Assembly: GCA_035546355.1 (NCBI GenBank)
Contig: DATKEH010000343.1
Span: 1-20,538, forward strand
From: DATKEH01 sp035546355
Lineage (GTDB): Bacteria > Acidobacteriota > Thermoanaerobaculia > Multivoradales > JAIOJS01
DNA length: 20,538 nucleotides
Direction of reading: 5' to 3'
In this document: positions 15,284 to 20,538 of the stretch, piece by piece
Position numbering within the stretch: position 1 is the first letter of the stretch
Layout of the letters: each line of letters opens with the position of its first letter
The notes under the pieces: model-generated
The model's input: only the letters and a program-made list of their open reading frames with translations
Database searches by the model: none
Told to the model about the DNA's origin: nothing
Program-made: the position numbers and the translations under genes

Positions 15284-16005
15284 GGCAGCGCCTCCACCGG
15301 CCGCGGGGCCGGCCGCGGCCGTTCGCGGCTCAGCTCCCGCAGCCGCCCGTGCTCCAGGCGCACGCCGCGGTCGGCCAGCTCCGCCACCTCGCGGTTGTGG
15401 GTGACCACCACCAGGGTCATGCCCGCCGCGTGCAGCTCGCGGAAGAGGGTGAGCACCTGCTGCTCGTTGGCCGCGTCGAGGTTGCCGGTGGGCTCGTCCG
15501 CGAGCAGCAGGAGGGGGTGGTTGATCAGCGCCCGGGCGACGCACAGCCGCTGCTTCTCGCCGCCGGAGAGCTGGCTCGGCAGGTGGTCCAGGCGGTGGCC
15601 CAGACCCACCCGCTCCAGGGCCGCCGCCGCCTCCTGCCGATCGCAGGTCGAGTGCACGTACTGGGCGAGCATCACGTTCTCGACCGCCGTCAGGTAGGGG
15701 AGGAGGTGGAACTCCTGGAACACCAGCCCGACGCGCTCGCGGCGGTAGCGAGCGCGCTCGCGCGGCGGCAGCGCGGCGATCTCCTCTCCCGCCACCCGCA
15801 CCCTGCCGGCGGTGGGTCGATCGAGGGCGGCGAGCAGGTTCAGCAGCGTGGTCTTTCCAGAGCCCGAGGGCCCGGTCACCGCCAGCCATTGCCCCGCCGG
15901 TATGGCCAGCGACACGGCGTCGAGAGCGCGCAGCGAGCCGTAGAGGCGGCTGACGCCCGCCAGCTCGACCAGCGGCGCGGCGCCCGGCGCCGGCGAGCCG
16001 CTCAC
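15280..16005 (-). CDS. ABC transporter ATPase (MacB/LolD type) of the iron locus
   Basis: A 241-residue ATP-binding subunit for the two FtsX-type permeases upstream. It has Walker A GPSGSGKT at 45-52, Q-loop Gln97 in VFQEFHLLPYLTAVEN, signature LSGGEKQR from 146, Walker B LLLLADEP ending at Asp170-Glu171, and switch His203 in VVVTHNREVAELADR. The H-loop neighbourhood is of the LolD/MacB/FtsE group, which works with FtsX-fold permeases as mechanotransmitters and not classical importers. An equivalent ATPase is encoded in the Campylobacter Ftr1/P19 iron locus (Cj1663 type). It starts at GTG in a GTGA overlap with the permease stop, with GGAGGG 6 bases upstream. The Arg/Pro-rich tail after 225 is unusual but short. 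Confidence 0.95.
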   Translation of the reverse strand: MSGSPAPGAAPLVELAGVSRLYGSLRALDAVSLAIPAGQWLAVTGPSGSGKTTLLNLLAALDRPTAGRVRVAGEEIAALPPRERARYRRERVGLVFQEFHLLPYLTAVENVMLAQYVHSTCDRQEAAAALERVGLGHRLDHLPSQLSGGEKQRLCVARALINHPLLLLADEPTGNLDAANEQQVLTLFRELHAAGMTLVVVTHNREVAELADRGVRLEHGRLRELSRERPRPAPRPVEALP

Positions 16006-17075
16006 GCCCCGCCCTCCTGCAGCACCTGCGCCGGCTCGAGCGCGGCGACGCGGCGGCTGGTCACGGCGGCGGCGGTCGCCAGCACCGCCGCGGCCGTCGT
16101 CACCGCGGCTAGCGCTCCCCACGGTCCGGCCGCGCCTCCGGCGCCGAGAAGCCGGGCGGCCAGGTAGCCGGCCGCGAGCTCGCCGGCGACCACCCCGAGC
16201 AGGGTCGCGGCGCCGCCGGCGAGGAGCAGCTCGAGGGTCAGCCAGCCCTGCACCCAGCGCGGCGAGTAGCCCAGCGAGAGGAGCAGGGCGAGCTCCGGGC
16301 GGCGGGCGTCGATCTGCGCCAGGCTGGCCGCCGCCACGGTGGCGATCGCCAGCAGCAGGGTCACCGCGCCGACGCTGCCGAGCAGCAGCTGGAGCCGCCG
16401 CGCCAGCGCCTGCTGCGAGCGGGTCACGCGGCGGAGGGGTAGCACCTCCACTCCCGGTATCCGCTGACCCAGCGCCGCCGCCACCTCCTCGATACGCGCC
16501 GGAGCCACCCGCGCCTCGAGGCGCTGGAAGGCCACCGGCGCGCCGGCGCGCTCGAGCGTCGCGACGTCGAGCAGCAGGGCTCGGTCCAGCGCTTCGCCGG
16601 TGGTCAGGGTGCCGGCTCGTGCCAGGCCCGAGGGGGCGGTGGCGTCGCGCCCGACCAGCACCTCGCCAGCATCGGGCCATTGCCCCGCCACCTCCCAGCC
16701 CGGGTAGAGCGCGAGCAGGTCGCGGCTGCTGACCAGCACCAGGGTCGCGGCCGCGGCGTCGGCGACGACATCCGGCAGCTGCGCGGCGGGGGGGGTCGGG
16801 GCCAGCTCCATGACTCCGGCGGCGACTTCGACCCCGGGGGTGGCACGCACCCGGGCCAGCTCCTCGGCGGGGATGGCGACCAGCCCACCCACCTGCGGGC
16901 GGACGACGAGGTTGGCGCCCAACTCGCCGAGGCCGTGACCGGTGGCTGCGGCCAGGCGACCGCCGAGGCCGGCGGTCGCCGCCAGCACCCCGGCGGCCGA
17001 CGCGGCGGCGGCCGCCACCACCGCCAGGTGGCCCAACCGATGGCGGGCGCCGGCGAGCAGCAGCCGGACGATCAT
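16002..17075 (-). CDS. FtsX/MacB-type ABC transporter permease (second of pair)
   Basis: A 357-residue permease with the FtsX layout: one N-terminal membrane helix (about 16-37), a large extracytoplasmic domain (about 40-225) with GANLVVRPQVGG near its start, then three C-terminal helices (about 229-252, 277-308, 315-340). After the second helix comes the cytoplasmic coupling motif ARRPELALLLSLGYSPRW. The membrane parts are very Ala/Leu-rich. It starts at ATG in an ATGA overlap with the upstream permease stop, preceded by a purine-rich GGGGGAAGGGG. It presumably forms a heterodimer with the upstream permease, using the downstream ATPase. Its role in iron uptake in related loci is unknown. Confidence 0.9.
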   Translation of the reverse strand: MIVRLLLAGARHRLGHLAVVAAAAASAAGVLAATAGLGGRLAAATGHGLGELGANLVVRPQVGGLVAIPAEELARVRATPGVEVAAGVMELAPTPPAAQLPDVVADAAAATLVLVSSRDLLALYPGWEVAGQWPDAGEVLVGRDATAPSGLARAGTLTTGEALDRALLLDVATLERAGAPVAFQRLEARVAPARIEEVAAALGQRIPGVEVLPLRRVTRSQQALARRLQLLLGSVGAVTLLLAIATVAAASLAQIDARRPELALLLSLGYSPRWVQGWLTLELLLAGGAATLLGVVAGELAAGYLAARLLGAGGAAGPWGALAAVTTAAAVLATAAAVTSRRVAALEPAQVLQEGGA

Positions 17076-18286
17076 CCCCTTCCCCCGGCCAGCAGCAGGG
17101 CGGGCTCGCCGGACAGGGACTGGTGCAGCGCCCGAACGGTGCCGGCGACCGCCACCGCGACGCCGACGGCGATCGCCAGCGGCAGCAATGTCGGGCTCCA
17201 GCCGCCGCCGATGCCGAAGGTCCGTTCCGCCAGCAGATGCCCGAGGACGACGCCGCCGGCGCCGCCCAGCAGTCCCCCCAGGGCCCCCAACAGGGCGGCC
17301 TCGGCGAGGTGGAGGCCGAGGATGAACCGGCGCTCCGCGCCGAGGGCGGCGAGCAGGGCCACCTCGCGGCGCCGCTCGAGCACGGTGGCGCTCATCGCCG
17401 CCCCCATGGCCAGCAGCGCACCGCCCAGCACGATCGCGCCGAGAGCGACGAACACCGCGCGCAGCCGCAGCAGGACGGCGGCGCTGGCGCCGGCCACCTG
17501 GCGTACCACTTCCGCCCCCGCTCCGGGCAGGGCCTCGTCGATCTGCAGTGCCACCGCCGAGGGGTAGGCGGTGCAGTACCAGCTGTCGTACTCCTCGGCG
17601 GACAGGGTGCGGGGGTCGCGGCGCCCGAAGTCGGTCTCCGGGACGGTGAGGGCGAAGACCTCGGCCGCGGTGGCGGCCCCCGGCCGTCCGGCGAGCGCCT
17701 GGGCCACCGTCAGCGGCGCGAACGCCTGCTCCTCCTCCTCGCCGCCGCCGCCGACGATCCCGACCACCGCCAGATCCTGCTGCCGCCCGCCCAGCTCGAC
17801 GGCCAGTCGATCGCCCACCGCGGCCTCCAGGCGCCGGGCGAGACGCCGCCCCAGGGCCACCTCCGCGGCGCCGTCCTGCGGCCAGCGGCCGTCGACCTGC
17901 AGGGAGGGGCGCGTGTGGGGCAGCCCGGTCCGCCAGTGCGCCAGCTGATGGTCGAACCAGGTGCCGACCAGCGGCGCCACGGTGTCGGCGTCGGCCACCC
18001 GCACCCGCAGCGGGAAGAGGGGGGCGATGGCGACCAGGTTGTGGCGCCAGAAGATGGTGTCGAGCTGGGCCAGCTCGTCGACGGGGAAGGTGGCGGCGTC
18101 GCCGTGCGGGGAGATGCGAAGGTTGGCGCCGTAGGAGGCGAGGGCGGCGGCCATCTGGTCTCCCGACAGCAGCAGCAGGTGCGTCAGCGCCGTCGTCGCC
18201 AGCACCCCCAGGGTGATGGCGGCGAGTGCCAGCAGCTTGCGCCGCGGCCGCCGTCGCAGCGACTCGACGAGGAGGCGGGCTACCAT
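17072..18286 (-). CDS. FtsX/MacB-type ABC transporter permease (first of pair)
   Basis: A 404-residue permease. An N-terminal helix at about 18-40 is followed by an extracytoplasmic domain beginning YGANLRISPHGD and three C-terminal helices. The hallmark VLERRREVALLAALGAERRF coupling segment follows the first of these. The periplasmic domain is larger than in its partner and carries an acidic patch (GGGGEEEEQAF) and several His/Trp/Tyr residues (FDHQLAHWRTGLPH; DSWYCTAYP). The ATG start lies one base after the FTR1 gene stop, so translation is probably coupled; no strong ribosome binding site is visible. It matches the position of the permease genes after ftr1/DUF2318 in Campylobacter-type Ftr1/P19 loci. 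Confidence 0.92.
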   Translation of the reverse strand: MVARLLVESLRRRPRRKLLALAAITLGVLATTALTHLLLLSGDQMAAALASYGANLRISPHGDAATFPVDELAQLDTIFWRHNLVAIAPLFPLRVRVADADTVAPLVGTWFDHQLAHWRTGLPHTRPSLQVDGRWPQDGAAEVALGRRLARRLEAAVGDRLAVELGGRQQDLAVVGIVGGGGEEEEQAFAPLTVAQALAGRPGAATAAEVFALTVPETDFGRRDPRTLSAEEYDSWYCTAYPSAVALQIDEALPGAGAEVVRQVAGASAAVLLRLRAVFVALGAIVLGGALLAMGAAMSATVLERRREVALLAALGAERRFILGLHLAEAALLGALGGLLGGAGGVVLGHLLAERTFGIGGGWSPTLLPLAIAVGVAVAVAGTVRALHQSLSGEPALLLAGGRG

Positions 18287-18287
18287 C

Positions 18288-19568
18288 TCAGTGATGAGGT
18301 GACGTCGGGGTGAAGAGGGCGGTTCCGGGGGCGAGGGAGGCTGCCGCGATCACCAGATCGTCCCCCTCGACACGGAACTCCAGGGGCACCGGGTTGCAGC
18401 CGCCGGGTTGGCCGATCGATGGCGGGTAGATCGCCGAGCTGCAGTGCATGCAGACCACTTCGCTCCCCGCCTGGTAGTAGCCGCGGGGACCGCAGATGAC
18501 GCAGGCGTCGAAGGCGGCCACCACCTCTCCCGGGGCGATCTCCAGGGCGATGAACCGGGCCTGCCGGCCGTCGACCTCGGCGGTGAAGCGATGCAGGCCG
18601 CCGCCGGCGATCCGCGCCAGCGGGATGCGCACTGCCCCAGCGGAGAGCGCGACCGGCTCGGCGGGGCTGAGCTGCTGCGGCTGCTGTGAGTAGGCGAAGC
18701 TCATCCCCAGCAGCGACATCACCCCCAGGCCCACGGCTCCGGCCAGCAGCCGCGAGTGGCGCTGCCGGCGGTCCTGGTGGCGGCGCAGCCGCGCCTCGGC
18801 GGGGTTGGCGGCGAGCGGTGCCGCGGCCGGGGTCGGGTCCGGCCCCGGCACCACCAGGGCGAGCAGCGGCAGGGCGACGATGGCGGCGATGAAGAAGACG
18901 TCGTAGCGCACCAGCGGCCCGATCAGCGCCATCGATCGCGGCGTCGCCGGCAGCCAGTGCGCCTCGGCCAGCTCGTGGTAGCCGTTGATCACCAGCTGCA
19001 CCACGAAGATACCGAGCGCGATGGCGGTCACCTTGAGGAAGCGGCCGAGGTCGATGCGCAGGCTGCCGCGGAAGAAGAGCACGCCCACCCACACCGCCAG
19101 CGCCAGCCCGGCCAGCGCTCCCGTCGCCGCCAGCACGCCGCTGGTGGTCAACGACACCGCGGTCAGGAAGAGGACGGTCTCGACGCCCTCGCGAAAGACC
19201 ATCAGGAAGGTGAACAGGAACAGACCCCAGAAGACGCCGCCGGCGCTGCGTCGCTGGACGATCTCGCCCAGCGAGCTCTTCATGCCCTGCGCGACGCGAC
19301 GGCCGTTGCGCCACATCCACGCCAGCATGCTGCCGACGACCACCGCCGAACCGAGGTAGAGGACGCCCTCGAAGGCCTCCTCGTTCACCGCCCAGGAGCG
19401 CAGCGACCAGGCGCCGAGGAAGCTGGCGGCGACGGCGGCGGCCAGGCCCAGCCAGACGGCGCGCAGATGCCGATCCAGCCCCTCGCGGCGCAAGAAGCCG
19501 ACGATGATGGCCACCACCAGGGCGGTTTCGACCCCCTCGCGCAGGGTGACGATCAGGGACTCGAGCAT
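18288..19568 (-). CDS. ftr1: FTR1-family iron permease fused to an Fe-S DUF2318 domain
   Basis: A 426-residue inner-membrane protein. Residues 1-245 are an FTR1/EfeU-type permease with seven hydrophobic segments and two REGVE iron-binding motifs (10-14 and 126-130), plus the family segment NGYHELAEAHWLP (195-207). After a Pro/Ala/Arg linker there is a further membrane helix (about 272-292). A DUF2318 domain then spans about 300-420, with Cys356-x2-Cys359 (ACVICG), Cys373-x2-Cys376 (VCMHCS) and Cys391, a likely metal or Fe-S site in the periplasm. In Campylobacter these are separate proteins. The ATG start at 19568 has GGAGG 7 bases upstream and overlaps the fur end by 16 bases. Predicted role: cytoplasmic-membrane import of iron, coupled to redox handling of the metal. 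Confidence 0.93.
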   Translation of the reverse strand: MLESLIVTLREGVETALVVAIIVGFLRREGLDRHLRAVWLGLAAAVAASFLGAWSLRSWAVNEEAFEGVLYLGSAVVVGSMLAWMWRNGRRVAQGMKSSLGEIVQRRSAGGVFWGLFLFTFLMVFREGVETVLFLTAVSLTTSGVLAATGALAGLALAVWVGVLFFRGSLRIDLGRFLKVTAIALGIFVVQLVINGYHELAEAHWLPATPRSMALIGPLVRYDVFFIAAIVALPLLALVVPGPDPTPAAAPLAANPAEARLRRHQDRRQRHSRLLAGAVGLGVMSLLGMSFAYSQQPQQLSPAEPVALSAGAVRIPLARIAGGGLHRFTAEVDGRQARFIALEIAPGEVVAAFDACVICGPRGYYQAGSEVVCMHCSSAIYPPSIGQPGGCNPVPLEFRVEGDDLVIAAASLAPGTALFTPTSPHH

Positions 19569-20047
19569 GCGGCGGCCTCCACGGTGGAGTGGCGGGCGGC
19601 GACACGGGCCGCCCGGTCCTCGGCGCAGGTCAGGCAGAGGCCGAGGATCTGGAGCTGGTGGTGGTCGGGGGAGAAGCCGTGGGCGCGGCAGATCTCGCGC
19701 TGCAGCGCGGTGATGCCGGGGCTGACGAACTCGACGACGCGGCCGCAGCCGCCGCATACCAGGTGGTCGTGCTGCTGGCCGTCGTGGAGGTGCTCGTAGA
19801 GCAGCTTGCGCCCCAGGCTCTGCCGTCGCACCAGGCCGCACTCGACGAGCAGGTCGAGGGTGCGGTAGACGGTGGCGCGCGAGATCTTGCGCCCCGCCAG
19901 CCGCAGCGCCGCGAGCAGCTCCTCGGCGTCGATGTGGCGGTGCTGAGAGTAGATCTCGTCGAACAGGGCGAGCCGTTCACCGGTGACGTGGAGCCGCCGC
20001 TGGCGGAGGAACCACAGGAACTGTTCGCGCTCTCGCTGGGCGGCCAT
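19553..20047 (-). CDS. fur: Fur-family metal-responsive repressor
   Basis: A 164-residue Fur-family regulator. A winged-helix DNA-binding domain spans about 10-88, with recognition segment ISRATVYRTLDLL (55-67). The dimerisation domain has QQHDHLVCGGCGRVVEF (91-107). Structural zinc cysteines are Cys98, Cys101, Cys138 and Cys141, and the regulatory-site histidines include His93, His95 and His129/130. Position as first gene before an FTR1 permease points to iron sensing, though Fur, Zur and PerR cannot be told apart with certainty from sequence. The C-terminal tail (VEAAACSSP) runs over the FTR1 start. Two palindromes and a promoter-like sequence lie just upstream, suggesting autoregulation of the whole unit. 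The ATG at 20047 has only a weak ribosome binding site. Confidence 0.93.
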   Translation of the reverse strand: MAAQREREQFLWFLRQRRLHVTGERLALFDEIYSQHRHIDAEELLAALRLAGRKISRATVYRTLDLLVECGLVRRQSLGRKLLYEHLHDGQQHDHLVCGGCGRVVEFVSPGITALQREICRAHGFSPDHHQLQILGLCLTCAEDRAARVAARHSTVEAAACSSP

Positions 20048-20077
20048 GTCGGGGTCTCGGCTAGGGATCGAAATGTG

Positions 20078-20094
20078 TTGAGACGACGTCTCAA
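20078..20094. promoter_or_regulatory. 7-1-7 inverted repeat, candidate Fur operator
   Basis: TTGAGACGACGTCTCAA is a perfect 8-1-8 palindrome (7-1-7 core TGAGACG-A-CGTCTCA) located 31 bases before the fur ATG, just downstream of the predicted transcription start. Fur-family operators typically have 7-1-7 symmetry; the bases differ from the classical TGATAAT core, so it would be a lineage-specific box. Confidence 0.6.
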
Positions 20095-20108
20095 AAAGTG
20101 CAGGATCA

Positions 20109-20138
20109 ATTCTGGACTGCTTTGGTCCAGATTGTCAA
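20109..20138 (-). promoter_or_regulatory. Candidate sigma70 promoter of the fur-ftr1 transcription unit
   Basis: On the minus strand, a perfect -35 TTGACA (20138-20133) is followed after 18 bases by CAGAAT (20114-20109), a 4/6 match to the -10 consensus including the key A2 and T6. Expected start of transcription is around 20102, leaving a leader of about 55 bases before fur. Confidence 0.55.
20111..20131. promoter_or_regulatory. Inverted repeat within the promoter spacer, candidate second operator
   Basis: TCTGGAC (20111-20117) and GTCCAGA (20125-20131) are perfect inverted copies separated by 7 bases. With one bulged base the symmetry extends to CAAT/ATTG on the outside. It fills the region between the -35 and -10 elements of the fur promoter. 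Its sequence is unlike the other palindrome, so a different regulator may bind it. Confidence 0.5.
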
Positions 20139-20169
20139 CAGCGCGGGTTGGGCTTGGGTAGGTGGGGTG

Positions 20170-20538
20170 CTACTCGACCACCGCCACCGGCCGCCGTCGG
20201 GCCGGGCGCGGGCGGTCTCTCTCGGCGTCCACCACGCACAGGAAGCCGAAGGGTTCGGCGCCGCCGTTGCGGAACTGGTGGGGGTGGCGGGGCGCCACGT
20301 ACACCACGTCACCCGCGCCGACGGCGCGCTCCGTCTCACCCAGGATCACGCTGCCGCTGCCGCGCAGCACCACCACGCAGTGGGCGTGGTCGTGCTCCTC
20401 GAGGGAGGTGAAGCCGCCGGGTTCGAGCTCGAAGTACCGGGTTTCGAAGGCGAGCGGCCAGCCGGCGCCACCGGCGAGGCGGTGGCGGCTGACGCCTCGC
20501 CACGAGCCGTCGGGCGCCTTGTAGCGCCGTGCCGGCAC
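20170..20538 (-). CDS. Cupin-domain protein, possibly partial at the window edge
   Basis: 122 residues of a single-domain cupin. Motif 1 is GGFTSLEEHDHAHCVVVLRGSG in two parts: GGFTSLEEHDHAH (41-53) supplies His ligands 49, 51 and 53, and VVVLRGSG follows with Val where the usual Glu ligand sits. Motif 2 is GDVVYVAPRHPHQFRN (76-91) with His87. Cupins of this small type often bind a metal and a small ligand; no function can be assigned. A GTG (VPARRYKAPDG) lies exactly at the right edge, so this may be the start or the frame may continue. It ends 123 bases before fur on the same strand; the strong promoter-like sequence between them suggests separate transcription. Confidence 0.75.
   Translation of the reverse strand: MPARRYKAPDGSWRGVSRHRLAGGAGWPLAFETRYFELEPGGFTSLEEHDHAHCVVVLRGSGSVILGETERAVGAGDVVYVAPRHPHQFRNGGAEPFGFLCVVDAERDRPRPARRRPVAVVE

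Noticed and set aside
15280..17075. Reading the ATPase and FtsX permeases as a MacAB-type drug or peptide exporter
   Set aside because: No MacA adaptor or TolC is present and the genes are sandwiched between FTR1-DUF2318 and apbE, which matches the Ftr1/P19-type iron locus better.
1..20538. CRISPR arrays, tRNA or rRNA genes, insertion sequences, phage genes
   Set aside because: No regularly spaced repeats, no tRNA-like cloverleaf noticed, and no transposase or integrase motifs in any plausible gene.

Overview
The window is very GC-rich, densely packed bacterial DNA with no RNA genes, no CRISPR array, no recognisable insertion sequence, and no gene-free stretch longer than about 150 bases. 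A serine/threonine kinase fused to a TolB-like propeller, an M61 peptidase with a PDZ domain, and outer-membrane barrel proteins point to a Gram-negative high-GC lineage. Acidobacteriota (Thermoanaerobaculia-like) is my best guess. This is inferred from gene families; no marker gene settles it.

Left part (1-7.1 kb). Reading on the minus strand are a small outer-membrane-barrel-like protein, a bifunctional ATP sulfurylase/APS kinase (makes PAPS) and a specialised NusG/RfaH-like elongation factor. PAPS synthesis beside an RfaH-like factor suggests that an exopolysaccharide or sulfation locus lies beyond the left edge. A UbiD-family decarboxylase (+) converges on tRNA pseudouridine synthase TruD (-). 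Between them are two copies of a GC-rich palindromic repeat that contain the stop codons of both genes. A secreted UlaG-like metallo-beta-lactamase-fold protein (+) follows, with a textbook ribosome binding site.

Right part (7.2-20.1 kb). Eleven consecutive minus-strand genes form what looks like one transcription unit. Several junctions are 4-base start/stop overlaps (ATGA, GTGA, TTGA). In transcription order: a Fur-family regulator; an FTR1 iron permease fused to an Fe-S DUF2318 domain; two FtsX/MacB-type permeases; their ABC ATPase; an ApbE flavin transferase; a porin with an N-terminal coiled coil; an exported FMN-binding protein with a TGATLT flavinylation motif; a small four-helix, His-rich cytochrome-b-like membrane protein; an M61 peptidase; and the Ser/Thr kinase. 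The first part resembles the Ftr1/P19-type iron uptake locus known from Campylobacter. The P19 protein and the thioredoxin-like proteins of that locus are not seen here. In their place is a complete flavin-based extracytoplasmic electron-transfer module.

My main proposal is therefore a Fur-controlled iron uptake system. A membrane cytochrome b would pass electrons to a covalently flavinylated periplasmic protein, matured by the co-encoded ApbE. That protein would drive iron reduction or handling for the FTR1-DUF2318 permease, with the porin as outer-membrane entry. Two inverted repeats lie upstream of the fur gene, one a 7-1-7 Fur-box-like palindrome and the other inside the predicted promoter. 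A partial cupin gene lies at the right edge.
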